Translations under genes and position numbers: made by a program
In this document: piece after piece, positions 25,234-32,548 of the stretch
Layout of the letters: every line of letters begins with the position of its first letter
Position numbering within the stretch: the stretch's first letter is position 1
Source: Bacteroidota bacterium
Lineage (GTDB): Bacteria; Bacteroidota; Bacteroidia; Chitinophagales; Chitinophagaceae
Direction of reading: 5' to 3'
Length of the DNA: 64,000 nt
NCBI GenBank assembly: GCA_023386555.1
Contig: JAEWJK010000001.1
Span: 273,545 to 337,544, forward strand
Notes under the pieces: model-generated
What the model was told of the DNA's origin: nothing
What the model saw: the letters and a program-made list of their open reading frames with translations, nothing else
The model's database searches: none

Positions 25234-26598
25234 TTATTGCTTCGCTGCAACTTTTTGCCATTCAACTATATTGTTACATCCGGCAAATTCATTGTCGATG
25301 CTGATATAATATGTAGGAATTTTATCGCTGAACCATTTCTTCAATACTTCCATTTTCTTTTCATCCAAAGCTCTTGAAGCAACACGGTTGTAATCGTCTT
25401 TTAAATTTTCTCTGTGAGGTTCAGAACGTTCTTTGAAGTAAATAATTCTTACTGCGTTTTTTCCTCTTTCATCTGTAAAAGATATTGGTTGAGAGATATC
25501 GCCAGCCTTCATGTCTTTTATTGCAAGTACAATATCTTTATCCAACTGATCTATTGTTACATAAGTTGAACCATCTCTTCCTGTTACTTCACCTCCACTA
25601 AACTTAGCAGATTCATCTTCGGTATGTTTCATAACTGCCTGTGCAAAATTCATTCTACCTGCAATGATCAAAGCCCTTACTGAATCAAGTTTACGTTTAG
25701 AAATGTCTATCTCTTCTTTATTAACCGGTGGAATTCTAAGAATATGACGAACAATAGCTTCATCACCAGCACGACTAACCATTTGAATAAGATGAATACC
25801 AAATTTCGTTTTTACCGGGTTTGATATCTGGCCGTCTTTCAACTTAAATGCTGCTGCAATAAAAGTTGGATCCCACATTTTATCTGTACGATTTATCCTG
25901 TATTCTCCACCATTGTCTTTGCTTCCGGGGTCTTGAGAATACAATTTAGCTAACTGATCGAATCTTCTTGTTCCGGCCTCAACCTGTTTTCTAAGGTCTT
26001 TTAAAAAGTTTGCTTCATACTCTTCAACATCTTTATTAGCCTTTGGATAAACAATGATCTGGCTTAATTGTAATTCACTTTCATAAAAAGGGAGGCTATC
26101 TTTTGGTATTTTGTTGAAATAAGTTCTTACTTCAGTAGGAGTGATCTTAACATCACCAACGATCTTTCCCCTCATCTGTTCAGCCATCAGGTTCTCTAAA
26201 ATATTTGGTCTTAAATCTTCCTTCAATTGAAATACAGATTTACCAGCAATATCCTCCAGCACTTCTTTTGAGCCATATTGCTGAATGAAGAAGCGAATAC
26301 GATTGTCTAATTGTGCTTCTACTTCTTCTTCCGTAATGTCGAGAGAATCTTTTTGAGCTTGTAATACCAAAGCTTTTTGGATCAGCTGACCTTCCAGGAA
26401 AGCACATTCAGGATTTGCAGGTAAAGCATCTTCCTGACCCTGCCTTTTATAATCAGCAATGGCATTCATGATATCTGAACGAAGAATGATTCTATCACCA
26501 ACCTGTGCAATAATTTTATCTGCAACCACTTTCTTTGGTTGGGCAAAAGCCGAGGCAAATAACAATGATGAAAAAGAGAGTAGTATAAAACGTTTCAT
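25234..26598 (-). CDS. surA: SurA-like periplasmic peptidyl-prolyl isomerase
   Basis: Outer-membrane protein chaperone. Signal peptide MKRFILLSFSSLLFASAFA|Q. SurA N-domain (VADKIIAQVGDRIILRSDI) and two parvulin domains, about 175-275 (ELQLSQIIVYPKAN ... FGIHLIQMV) and 280-385 (AIVRHILRIPPVN ...). 454 aa, normal for Bacteroidota. The leader carries an inverted repeat overlapping the predicted -7. A second, unrelated-looking PpiC protein exists at 6932-8845. Confidence 0.92.
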   Translation of the reverse strand: MKRFILLSFSSLLFASAFAQPKKVVADKIIAQVGDRIILRSDIMNAIADYKRQGQEDALPANPECAFLEGQLIQKALVLQAQKDSLDITEEEVEAQLDNRIRFFIQQYGSKEVLEDIAGKSVFQLKEDLRPNILENLMAEQMRGKIVGDVKITPTEVRTYFNKIPKDSLPFYESELQLSQIIVYPKANKDVEEYEANFLKDLRKQVEAGTRRFDQLAKLYSQDPGSKDNGGEYRINRTDKMWDPTFIAAAFKLKDGQISNPVKTKFGIHLIQMVSRAGDEAIVRHILRIPPVNKEEIDISKRKLDSVRALIIAGRMNFAQAVMKHTEDESAKFSGGEVTGRDGSTYVTIDQLDKDIVLAIKDMKAGDISQPISFTDERGKNAVRIIYFKERSEPHRENLKDDYNRVASRALDEKKMEVLKKWFSDKIPTYYISIDNEFAGCNNIVEWQKVAAKQ

Positions 26599-26607
26599 AG
26601 CTTCTTG

Positions 26608-26642
26608 TAAGGCATCAAAAATATGCTTTTGCTGATGCCTTA
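26608..26642 (-). promoter_or_regulatory. surA promoter region with a 10-bp inverted repeat
   Basis: Arms TAAGGCATCA (26608-26617) and TGATGCCTTA (26633-26642), a perfect match, with a 15-nt spacer. A minus-strand -7 match TATTTTTG (26623-26616) falls inside it, so the repeat overlaps the likely promoter and start of transcription. No clear -33 TTG. Confidence 0.5.
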
Positions 26643-26688
26643 GTTCAGGAAACCAAGGGTTTTTAACAAAGAATTTGTGCTGGATTAG

Positions 26689-27984
26689 TTATTTAAGAAG
26701 CACTACGTAACCGGATATTGGTTTTTCACCATTCTTCAGATCAATGAGATAATAATATGTTCCAACCGGAGCTTCACGGCCATTAATTCTTCCATCCCAT
26801 GGATTTGAATAACCTTTAGAAGAGAATATCACCTGTCCATGACGATTGAATATTTCTACCCTGCAATTTGGAAATTGTTGTAAGAACGGAAGATTCCATA
26901 CATCGTTGATACCATCTCCATTCGGACTAAAGGCATTATACACTTCGTATTTCACTTTTGATGGTAATGCTCTTTTAGTAATATATGAATGAGTGTTAGA
27001 TACATTTATTTTCCTGGAGTGCATCAATGCAGTATAGATAGCAGCATTGCTTGTTATTGTTCCAGGTGATTGTGGTGTTTGAAAACTATTGAGTTGTTCC
27101 CAGCCATCGTGTTTATACAAACTGATGTAGCTTTTATTTCTATGTTCAGTGAACGTTCTCGTTTCAACATCTTTATCATTCTGTACCAAAACTTCTACCG
27201 ATGTGTTTGAAGAATTCCTTGCTAATACAGACCAGGTTACTGTTAAAGTAGTATCAGTTAATATTTGTCCGCTTACTGCATTTCGATATACATTGCTGAA
27301 TGCTCTGACATAAATATCATTCCTGGCAGATGTATTTCTCATTTGCAATGGAGTGTATTCCTTGTTTGTGGGACCAACAGGAAAAGTTACCACACAACAT
27401 GATGCAAGTGAGTTTATTTTTAAAGATCCTCCGTTGACTTCTGTACCGGTAACAAAAAACTTCTCAGGGCTGAATCCATTTATACCGCCAAAGTCAGTTG
27501 AATCTCCTAATGCTGCAATATGTTTTCCGAGATAAACGTGACCTTTTTGAAATGTAACAGCATCTAATACATTCATATCTGAAGTAAGCCAAATGCCATT
27601 TGAGTTGTTGATGGTTATATTGGAGAAAGATGGACCTTTTAAAGTGTTATCATTATATCCTCCTTCCACTAACTGTTGACCTAAGTTGCCATAGACGGGA
27701 TTGGGTTGCTGAAAAATAATGTTACCCGCAAATTTCGAATTCTTTATGGCAAATCCATCGGTGAGTTTTGAAGTAGTATTGTTCTTAAATATTTTTCCAA
27801 GGAAATACATCTTTCCATCTTTCGTAATGCTCAGGTTTCCATCATTAATAAAATGACCAAATACACCTATTGATGAAGTATTGCCAACATATACAGTTGA
27901 TGTGGATGGTATATACACTGTCTCCTGTGCTTTGAGAGAAAGACAGGATACGAGAAAAATTAATATTGTTATTCCTCTTTTCAG
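26689..27984 (-). CDS. type IX secretion substrate with CHU_C (gliding-motility-associated) C-terminus
   Basis: Large exported protein: beta-rich passenger region (about 20-345) and a C-terminal CHU_C sorting domain (AFSPNGDGINDVWNLP ... FPNCRVEIFNRHGQVIF ... PVGTYYYLIDLKNGEKPISGYVVLLK). A signal peptide is clear only if reading starts at CTG (27984): KRGITILIFLVSCLSLKA|Q. No ATG, GTG or TTG opens it; the next standard start is a GTG at 27918, after the signal peptide. About 431 aa. Last gene of a minus-strand group with two related exported proteins. Confidence 0.8.
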   Translation of the reverse strand: MKRGITILIFLVSCLSLKAQETVYIPSTSTVYVGNTSSIGVFGHFINDGNLSITKDGKMYFLGKIFKNNTTSKLTDGFAIKNSKFAGNIIFQQPNPVYGNLGQQLVEGGYNDNTLKGPSFSNITINNSNGIWLTSDMNVLDAVTFQKGHVYLGKHIAALGDSTDFGGINGFSPEKFFVTGTEVNGGSLKINSLASCCVVTFPVGPTNKEYTPLQMRNTSARNDIYVRAFSNVYRNAVSGQILTDTTLTVTWSVLARNSSNTSVEVLVQNDKDVETRTFTEHRNKSYISLYKHDGWEQLNSFQTPQSPGTITSNAAIYTALMHSRKINVSNTHSYITKRALPSKVKYEVYNAFSPNGDGINDVWNLPFLQQFPNCRVEIFNRHGQVIFSSKGYSNPWDGRINGREAPVGTYYYLIDLKNGEKPISGYVVLLK

Positions 27985-28010
27985 ATTTGATAATTAATTA
28001 ATTCAAAATA

Positions 28011-28098
28011 GCCGGCACTGTACCGTCGTACAATGCCAGCTTTTGTATTGTATTGAACCTGTAACCGCTGCACTGATTTTTTTATGAATGCAGCGGTT
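28011..28098 (-). promoter_or_regulatory. two hairpins in the gap before the CHU_C gene
   Basis: Hairpin one: AACCGCTGCA (28063-28072) with TGCAGCGGTT (28089-28098), 10 perfect pairs, 16-nt loop. Hairpin two: GGCA.TGTAC / GTACA.TGCC at 28014-28037 with a single mismatch, 4-nt loop. On the minus strand they follow the stop of the 578-aa gene and precede the CTG start. Neither has a clear T-run, so they are leader or processing structures or weak terminators. Confidence 0.45.
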
Positions 28099-28122
28099 GC
28101 TTAAATATTCTTTCTCTACATA

Positions 28123-29859
28123 TTAAAACTCTATTACAGTAAAATTGAATGTAGCATTACCACTATTTGTAAAAGGCTGATTACCGTTTCCATTATTGGT
28201 TATGCTCATTTTTATAGTTGTTGCACTGGATACTCTGGCCCAGTTGATAGTTGTTTGATTATTGAGGTCGCTAGCTGGAGAAACCATTACAGTAGAAGTG
28301 GTAGACAATCCACCTCCTGGAACAGTGAATGTAATAACGGATGTATTTCCACTGCCCAGGTTTGCCGGCAAACTACCAATTGTTATAGTATAGTTTTTAA
28401 TTTTACTTTCACCATTAGGTGATGTTACAGGAACAGGATTTAAGGTTACAGTGCCACTACTGTTCACCGTAAGAAAATTATCTGTAACTGTTCCGGGTGT
28501 TGTTGCTGAAGTAATGCCCAGTGTAAGATTACTAGCATTACTTGTTGCACCAGATATTGTTGCTCCTGTTGAAAAAGTTTTTAGTCCTGCAAATGTTTGT
28601 GTACCGGTATTTACAACACCACCAAATGTTGCAGAGGCTGGTTGCAAATTCAAAACACCTGTAGTAATACTTGCACCATTAGCATTAGGTGAAGACCCAA
28701 TAGCCCCTAACGATGTAACACCATTCACACTTGATAGTATTACCTTACCTGTATTATCAACTGTCAGGTATCTGTCTGTAGCTGTGCCTGGTGTTGTTGC
28801 TGAAGTAATTCCTAAAGTAAGGTTACTGGTATTACTTGTTGCACCAGATATTGTTGCTCCTGTTGAAAAAGTTTTTAATCCTGCAAATGTTTGTGCTCCT
28901 GTTGTTACTACTCCTCTTGCAGTTGCAGATGCATTTGGAACATGAAATGTGTGTGTTGTACCTGTACTGTTGATAGAGAGATCATTTCCTGTAGTACCCA
29001 AAGCAAATGTCTGGTTTGATGAAAGTGCAAGACCATTTAAAGTTCGTGTTGAAGGTATATATGCATTTAATAAACCTGCTACACTATCAATTCCTTTTTG
29101 TCTCCATGCCCTTGTTGAAACGGATAATGTATCAATTGAATGAGTACCTGTAGTAGTAATCGTTCCTCCATTTATTCCATATCCTGCTCCTACACTTGTT
29201 ACTGTTCCTACATTCCAGGTTCTGTTTGCACCAAGATCCTGAGATGTTCCATTTATCGTTAATGTTCTTTGACCTGCATAAGAATATATGGCACCTAGAA
29301 CACTGTCTATTCCTTTCTGTCGCCAGGCTCTTGTTGATATTGATAATGTATCAACAGAATGAGTCCCTGTAGTGGTGATCGTTCCTCCATTTATTCCATA
29401 GCCTGCTCCTACACTTGATACTGTTCCTTTGTTATTGAATGTTGTCCAATCTGCACTTGAGAGTAAACCTCTGTTCACTGCTGAAGCTGTTGGCATATTA
29501 AACGTATGGGTATTACCTGAACTGTTTATTGTAAAATCTGTTCCGCTGGTACCGGTGGTATATGTTTGATTCGTAAGCAAAGAACTCCAGAAGCCGTTTC
29601 TTCTTATCATAACCTGGCTGCTTGGTGTATGATAAATCATAACACCATCAGGAGGATTCAAGGCATCAATCCCTGTTGCATTTGTTGTATCTGAAATTCG
29701 TGGAAGCCAAACTCCTTGCCTGCCATTCGACCCCTGCAGATCCAATATCACTGATTTTTGAACACTTGTTGGCTGATCGCCAAGCTTTAATTGAGCCTTT
29801 ACATCGTCAACAAGTAAAAAGCTGATAAAGGAAAGCAGGAGGATATAGATTTTTTTCAT
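28123..29859 (-). CDS. repeat-rich exported protein, tail-fibre-like
   Basis: 578 aa with signal peptide MKKIYILLLSFISFLLVDDVKA|Q. The N-terminal module (LKLGDQPTSVQKSVILDLQG ... ALNPPDGVMIYHT) is shared with the neighbour at 29913. The middle carries two ~73-residue repeats (VGAGYGINGGTITTTGTHS) and two ~98-residue units (FAGLKTFSTGATISGATSN). Low complexity, Gly/Thr/Asn-rich and beta-prone, as in phage tail fibres and adhesins. Probably a secreted surface filament or structural protein. A strong Shine-Dalgarno (AAGGAGGA, 6 nt before the ATG) is unusual for this phylum. Confidence 0.75.
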   Translation of the reverse strand: MKKIYILLLSFISFLLVDDVKAQLKLGDQPTSVQKSVILDLQGSNGRQGVWLPRISDTTNATGIDALNPPDGVMIYHTPSSQVMIRRNGFWSSLLTNQTYTTGTSGTDFTINSSGNTHTFNMPTASAVNRGLLSSADWTTFNNKGTVSSVGAGYGINGGTITTTGTHSVDTLSISTRAWRQKGIDSVLGAIYSYAGQRTLTINGTSQDLGANRTWNVGTVTSVGAGYGINGGTITTTGTHSIDTLSVSTRAWRQKGIDSVAGLLNAYIPSTRTLNGLALSSNQTFALGTTGNDLSINSTGTTHTFHVPNASATARGVVTTGAQTFAGLKTFSTGATISGATSNTSNLTLGITSATTPGTATDRYLTVDNTGKVILSSVNGVTSLGAIGSSPNANGASITTGVLNLQPASATFGGVVNTGTQTFAGLKTFSTGATISGATSNASNLTLGITSATTPGTVTDNFLTVNSSGTVTLNPVPVTSPNGESKIKNYTITIGSLPANLGSGNTSVITFTVPGGGLSTTSTVMVSPASDLNNQTTINWARVSSATTIKMSITNNGNGNQPFTNSGNATFNFTVIEF

Positions 29860-29912
29860 AGATCCTCCTTTTGCTTCTTATCACTTCTGAGCCTCTGTTA
29901 CCAGGCTTCAGC

Positions 29913-31085
29913 TTACTTGATAACGTACCACTTGGTACCATCTGTTTGCAGTTTCACAACAGTCCAATCGTTGTAAATACTCATAGATGTACCATCTTCA
30001 ATTGCACCGCTGATGATAACATCATTGGTTAATCCGCCTGCAATCTTTTTAACGATGTAAGTACGTCCACTGATAGAAGTTGCCGGAGCAGGAAGCGTTA
30101 CTGTTACTGCTGCACCTGATGCATCAACCAGTACAGTATAATCTGTATCTCCAAGGGAGGTATTGCTTGTTACAGTTCTGATACTTAACGATAAGCTGCC
30201 AGATACTTGCAGCGTAGAATTTGCACTGCCGGTTGTACCCACTAAAGCAGTTGCTGCTGCAGTTAAAGTATCCTGGAAAGTTTTATGACCACCGAAAGTT
30301 TGAGATTCTATTGACACACCACCCGGAGTTGTTGCTGTTGCAGCATGTAAAACAAGGCTGTCTGACAATGCACCAACTATTTTTGAAAGACCATTTGCAT
30401 TAGATGTGTTTTTGAATGCACCCACGAACCAGTTTTTAAAGGCATCGGTTGCTATGGTTCTTCTTCTTACTGAACCACCTTGGGCAGTATCAACAACAAG
30501 TATTTCTGTTAGTTCCTGATCCCTGTTCAAATTTCTGAACTGAACACTATCGTTCACAAATAATTTACCTGTAGTGGATGAATCTGTTACTGTTAAAGTG
30601 TTGTTGACTGATAAATTATTTTGAACTGTACCATTCTCATTGATGGTAACATCTCCTGTGGTTCCATCAATAATCAATCTTTCCAGGTTATTGGTAATGA
30701 TCTTTAATGACTGTGCATTTAATGATCCCAACTTTTCTGTACCGACTAAATTATCTCCGTCTTTAGACCATTTGTTTAATGCAGCAGAGTCTGTAGTGAT
30801 TTTCTGCCATTTGTTATTTTTCCTGATATACAAACCTCTTCCTTCAGCTGTTGCAGGGGTTAAATAGATCAACATTCCATCTGGTGGCGTTAATGCATTA
30901 ATAGCTGTTGTGTCTGTTAAACGGGGAAGTAAGAAACCCTGTTTGTCACTTTCGAGTTCTAAGATGGAAGACTTTTGAATTTGTGTTGGATTGGTACCAA
31001 CTTTTAACTGAGCGTAAGAACTGCTTGCGATAAATGTTACAAGAATGGCAACAGCGATCCTTGTAAGTTTTGTAAAAACTTTCAT
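29913..31085 (-). CDS. exported protein paralogous to the tail-fibre-like neighbour
   Basis: 390 aa with signal peptide MKVFTKLTRIAVAILVTFIASSSYA|Q. The N-terminus (LKVGTNPTQIQKSSILELES ... ALTPPDGMLIYLT) is clearly homologous to the N-terminus of the 578-aa protein at 28123. The C-terminal part is beta-rich and ends in VIKKIAGG-like and WYVIK segments. I cannot name a domain. It likely forms one operon with the two downstream surface genes. Confidence 0.75.
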   Translation of the reverse strand: MKVFTKLTRIAVAILVTFIASSSYAQLKVGTNPTQIQKSSILELESDKQGFLLPRLTDTTAINALTPPDGMLIYLTPATAEGRGLYIRKNNKWQKITTDSAALNKWSKDGDNLVGTEKLGSLNAQSLKIITNNLERLIIDGTTGDVTINENGTVQNNLSVNNTLTVTDSSTTGKLFVNDSVQFRNLNRDQELTEILVVDTAQGGSVRRRTIATDAFKNWFVGAFKNTSNANGLSKIVGALSDSLVLHAATATTPGGVSIESQTFGGHKTFQDTLTAAATALVGTTGSANSTLQVSGSLSLSIRTVTSNTSLGDTDYTVLVDASGAAVTVTLPAPATSISGRTYIVKKIAGGLTNDVIISGAIEDGTSMSIYNDWTVVKLQTDGTKWYVIK

Positions 31086-31315
31086 GGTTATTGGATATTG
31101 GGTTCAACAATAATATTGCGTCAATAATTGGTTACGGCATTGATGCAATATGTACAATACGAAATAGAAACGGCAGTGGTTTTCGATTTAGTATATAGAC
31201 GTTAAAGATTTTTTGAAAGTTGCAGAAACTAACGAAATCAAGGAGCTGAGTTTAGTGTTTCTACTATGTGGAAGTACGAGGCAGTATAAATTAGTTATAG
31301 TTTATCGCAATTAAG

Positions 31316-31323
31316 TATATTTG
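31316..31323 (+). promoter_or_regulatory. TATATTTG -7 element before the barrel remnant
   Basis: Exact match to TAnnTTTG, 15 nt before the ATG at 31339. The -33 region has TTAG rather than TTTG. Confidence 0.4.
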
Positions 31324-31338
31324 ATTACTACACCTGCC

Positions 31339-31634
31339 ATGAGAAACATCATAAAGCTTTCAGCTATTATTAGCTTTTTTCTTACCGTACAGATTTCGTA
31401 CAGCCAGAATTCTTTTGCAATAAAAGCAGGAATGAATGTAGCATTGTAAAATCTATTGCAATAGAGGCTCGATATATATATGGATTTCCAACTTTTTATC
31501 AAATAGATGATGTTGGAATTAGACGAAGTGCTAACACTGCTTCAAATCGTTCCTTCCAATTAGGAATGTCCTATTCAATAAAAACCAAACCTTGTTCTAT
31601 CGGTTGGTGTCCCCACCAACCGAAAATTATCTAA
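31339..31634 (+). pseudogene. internally deleted outer-membrane beta-barrel gene
   Basis: The first part reads MRNIIKLSAIISFFLTVQISY (signal peptide) then SQNSFAIKAGMNVAL and a stop, the start of a typical PorT/OMP beta-barrel (xxIKAGxNVA). In a different frame from 31449 the sequence IEARYIYGFPTFYQ ... RSFQLGMSYSIKTK looks like the terminal strands of the same type of barrel. About 100 residues of the middle are missing. The last codons of the second frame run into a REP palindrome (31601-31622). Confidence 0.7.
31601..31622. repeat. REP palindrome copy 1
   Basis: Arms CGGTTGGTG (31601-31609) and CACCAACCG (31614-31622), loop TCCC. 22 bp before the RAYT start. Confidence 0.85.
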
Positions 31635-31643
31635 CTTAAACTT

Positions 31644-32183
31644 ATGAATCCGTTTCATAAACGACAAGGACAAGTCGAAACAAACTTCTGCTACTTTTAT
31701 ACTGATACAATATTTGAATTCAAACATTTATTGGAAGATGATGATTTGAAAATGGTTGTGATCTCCTCGCTGCAATATTTAACGAACAAAGGGCTTGTAA
31801 CGCTATATGGTTTTGTGATCATGCCAAATCATATTCATCTTCTGTGGTATATAAAATCTCAGAATGGAAAAGAGAGTCCGGCTGGCAGCTTCTCCAAATT
31901 CACTGCTCATCAATTCAAGAAATACCTACAACAAAAAGGAAAGCTTGATTTGTATGCTTCTAATAAAGAAGATCGAAACTATCAATTCTGGAAAAGAGAC
32001 CCACTAGCAATACCGATCAATAGTGAAAAAATATTAGAGAGTAAACTTGACTATATACATAATAATCCGACTAAAGAGCATTGGAAACTATGCCGTTACC
32101 CTGAAGAATATAGATGGAGTAGCTCTCGATTTTATTATGATGGATTTGATGAGTTTAGGATGCTTACTCATTATAAAGAATGA
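31644..32183 (+). mobile_element. REP-associated tyrosine transposase (RAYT, Y1/IS200-like)
   Basis: 179-aa Y1 HUH-family single-strand DNA transposase. The HUH motif is PNHIHLLW, and the catalytic Tyr lies in KLDYIHNNPTKEHW, the usual RAYT pattern. Typical for one-domain RAYT that move or maintain REP palindromes rather than conventional IS ends. It is flanked by matching REPs at 31601, 32184 and 32371. The stop codon directly abuts the downstream REP. No terminal inverted repeats or target duplications. Confidence 0.9.
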
Positions 32184-32225
32184 TATTACTTATCGGTTGG
32201 TGAGGACACCAACCGATAAGTAATA
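32184..32225. repeat. REP palindrome copy 2, extended
   Basis: Perfect 19-bp arms (32184-32202 and 32207-32225) with loop AGGA; centre GGTTGGTG/CACCAACC as in copy 1. It begins on the base after the RAYT stop codon. Confidence 0.88.
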
Positions 32226-32244
32226 CAGAACATCCAGAAAAATG

Positions 32245-32276
32245 GAACCAGCCTATCCAAAACTGGGGGCTGGTTC
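32245..32276. terminator. 9-bp hairpin GAACCAGCC/GGCTGGTTC
   Basis: Loop of 14 nt and a TTCTTC tail on the plus strand; a possible terminator for the RAYT transcript or a remnant from the disrupted barrel gene. Confidence 0.4.
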
Positions 32277-32370
32277 TTCATCAGTTCTTAACTATTTTTG
32301 ATAAAAGATGCCAACTCTAATGACAGTTGCTACATCCTGTTTACACAAAATATTTTAGGGTCTCTGATTT

Positions 32371-32392
32371 CGGTTGGTGAGGACACCAACCG
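32371..32392. repeat. REP palindrome copy 3
   Basis: CGGTTGGTG (32371-32379), loop AGGA, CACCAACCG (32384-32392), followed by ATAGGTAAT, which resembles the outer arm of copy 2. Confidence 0.85.
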
Positions 32393-32442
32393 ATAGGTAA
32401 TCTCGCACAACACTACCTGCACCGTCTCAATAAGAATTAAAA

Positions 32443-32470
32443 GTACAAGTGTGCGACACAACGAAAGCTG
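32443..32470 (+). repeat. dispersed intergenic repeat, copy F
   Basis: GTACAAGTGTGCGACACAAC followed by GAAAGCTG. Same family as the copy at 701. Confidence 0.6.
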
Positions 32471-32500
32471 AGTTTGGTCATAATGCCGGCATCATAACAA

Positions 32501-32527
32501 TAAAAAAGGAGCATCGCTGCTCCTTTT
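32501..32527 (-). terminator. intrinsic terminator after infB
   Basis: Arms AAAAGGAGCA and TGCTCCTTTT with a 4-nt loop; on the minus strand it is followed by a T-run (complement of the A-run at 32502-32507). It ends the rimP-nusA-infB transcript. Confidence 0.8.
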
Positions 32528-32548
32528 AAATATTTAGATCATGTAAAC

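Larger units (their letters stand above)
32226..32548. other. 323-bp gap between RAYT and infB
   Basis: Holds a GC-rich hairpin (32245-32253 with 32268-32276, 9 pairs), REP copy 3, a dispersed repeat copy and the infB terminator. No gene seen. Confidence 0.75.
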
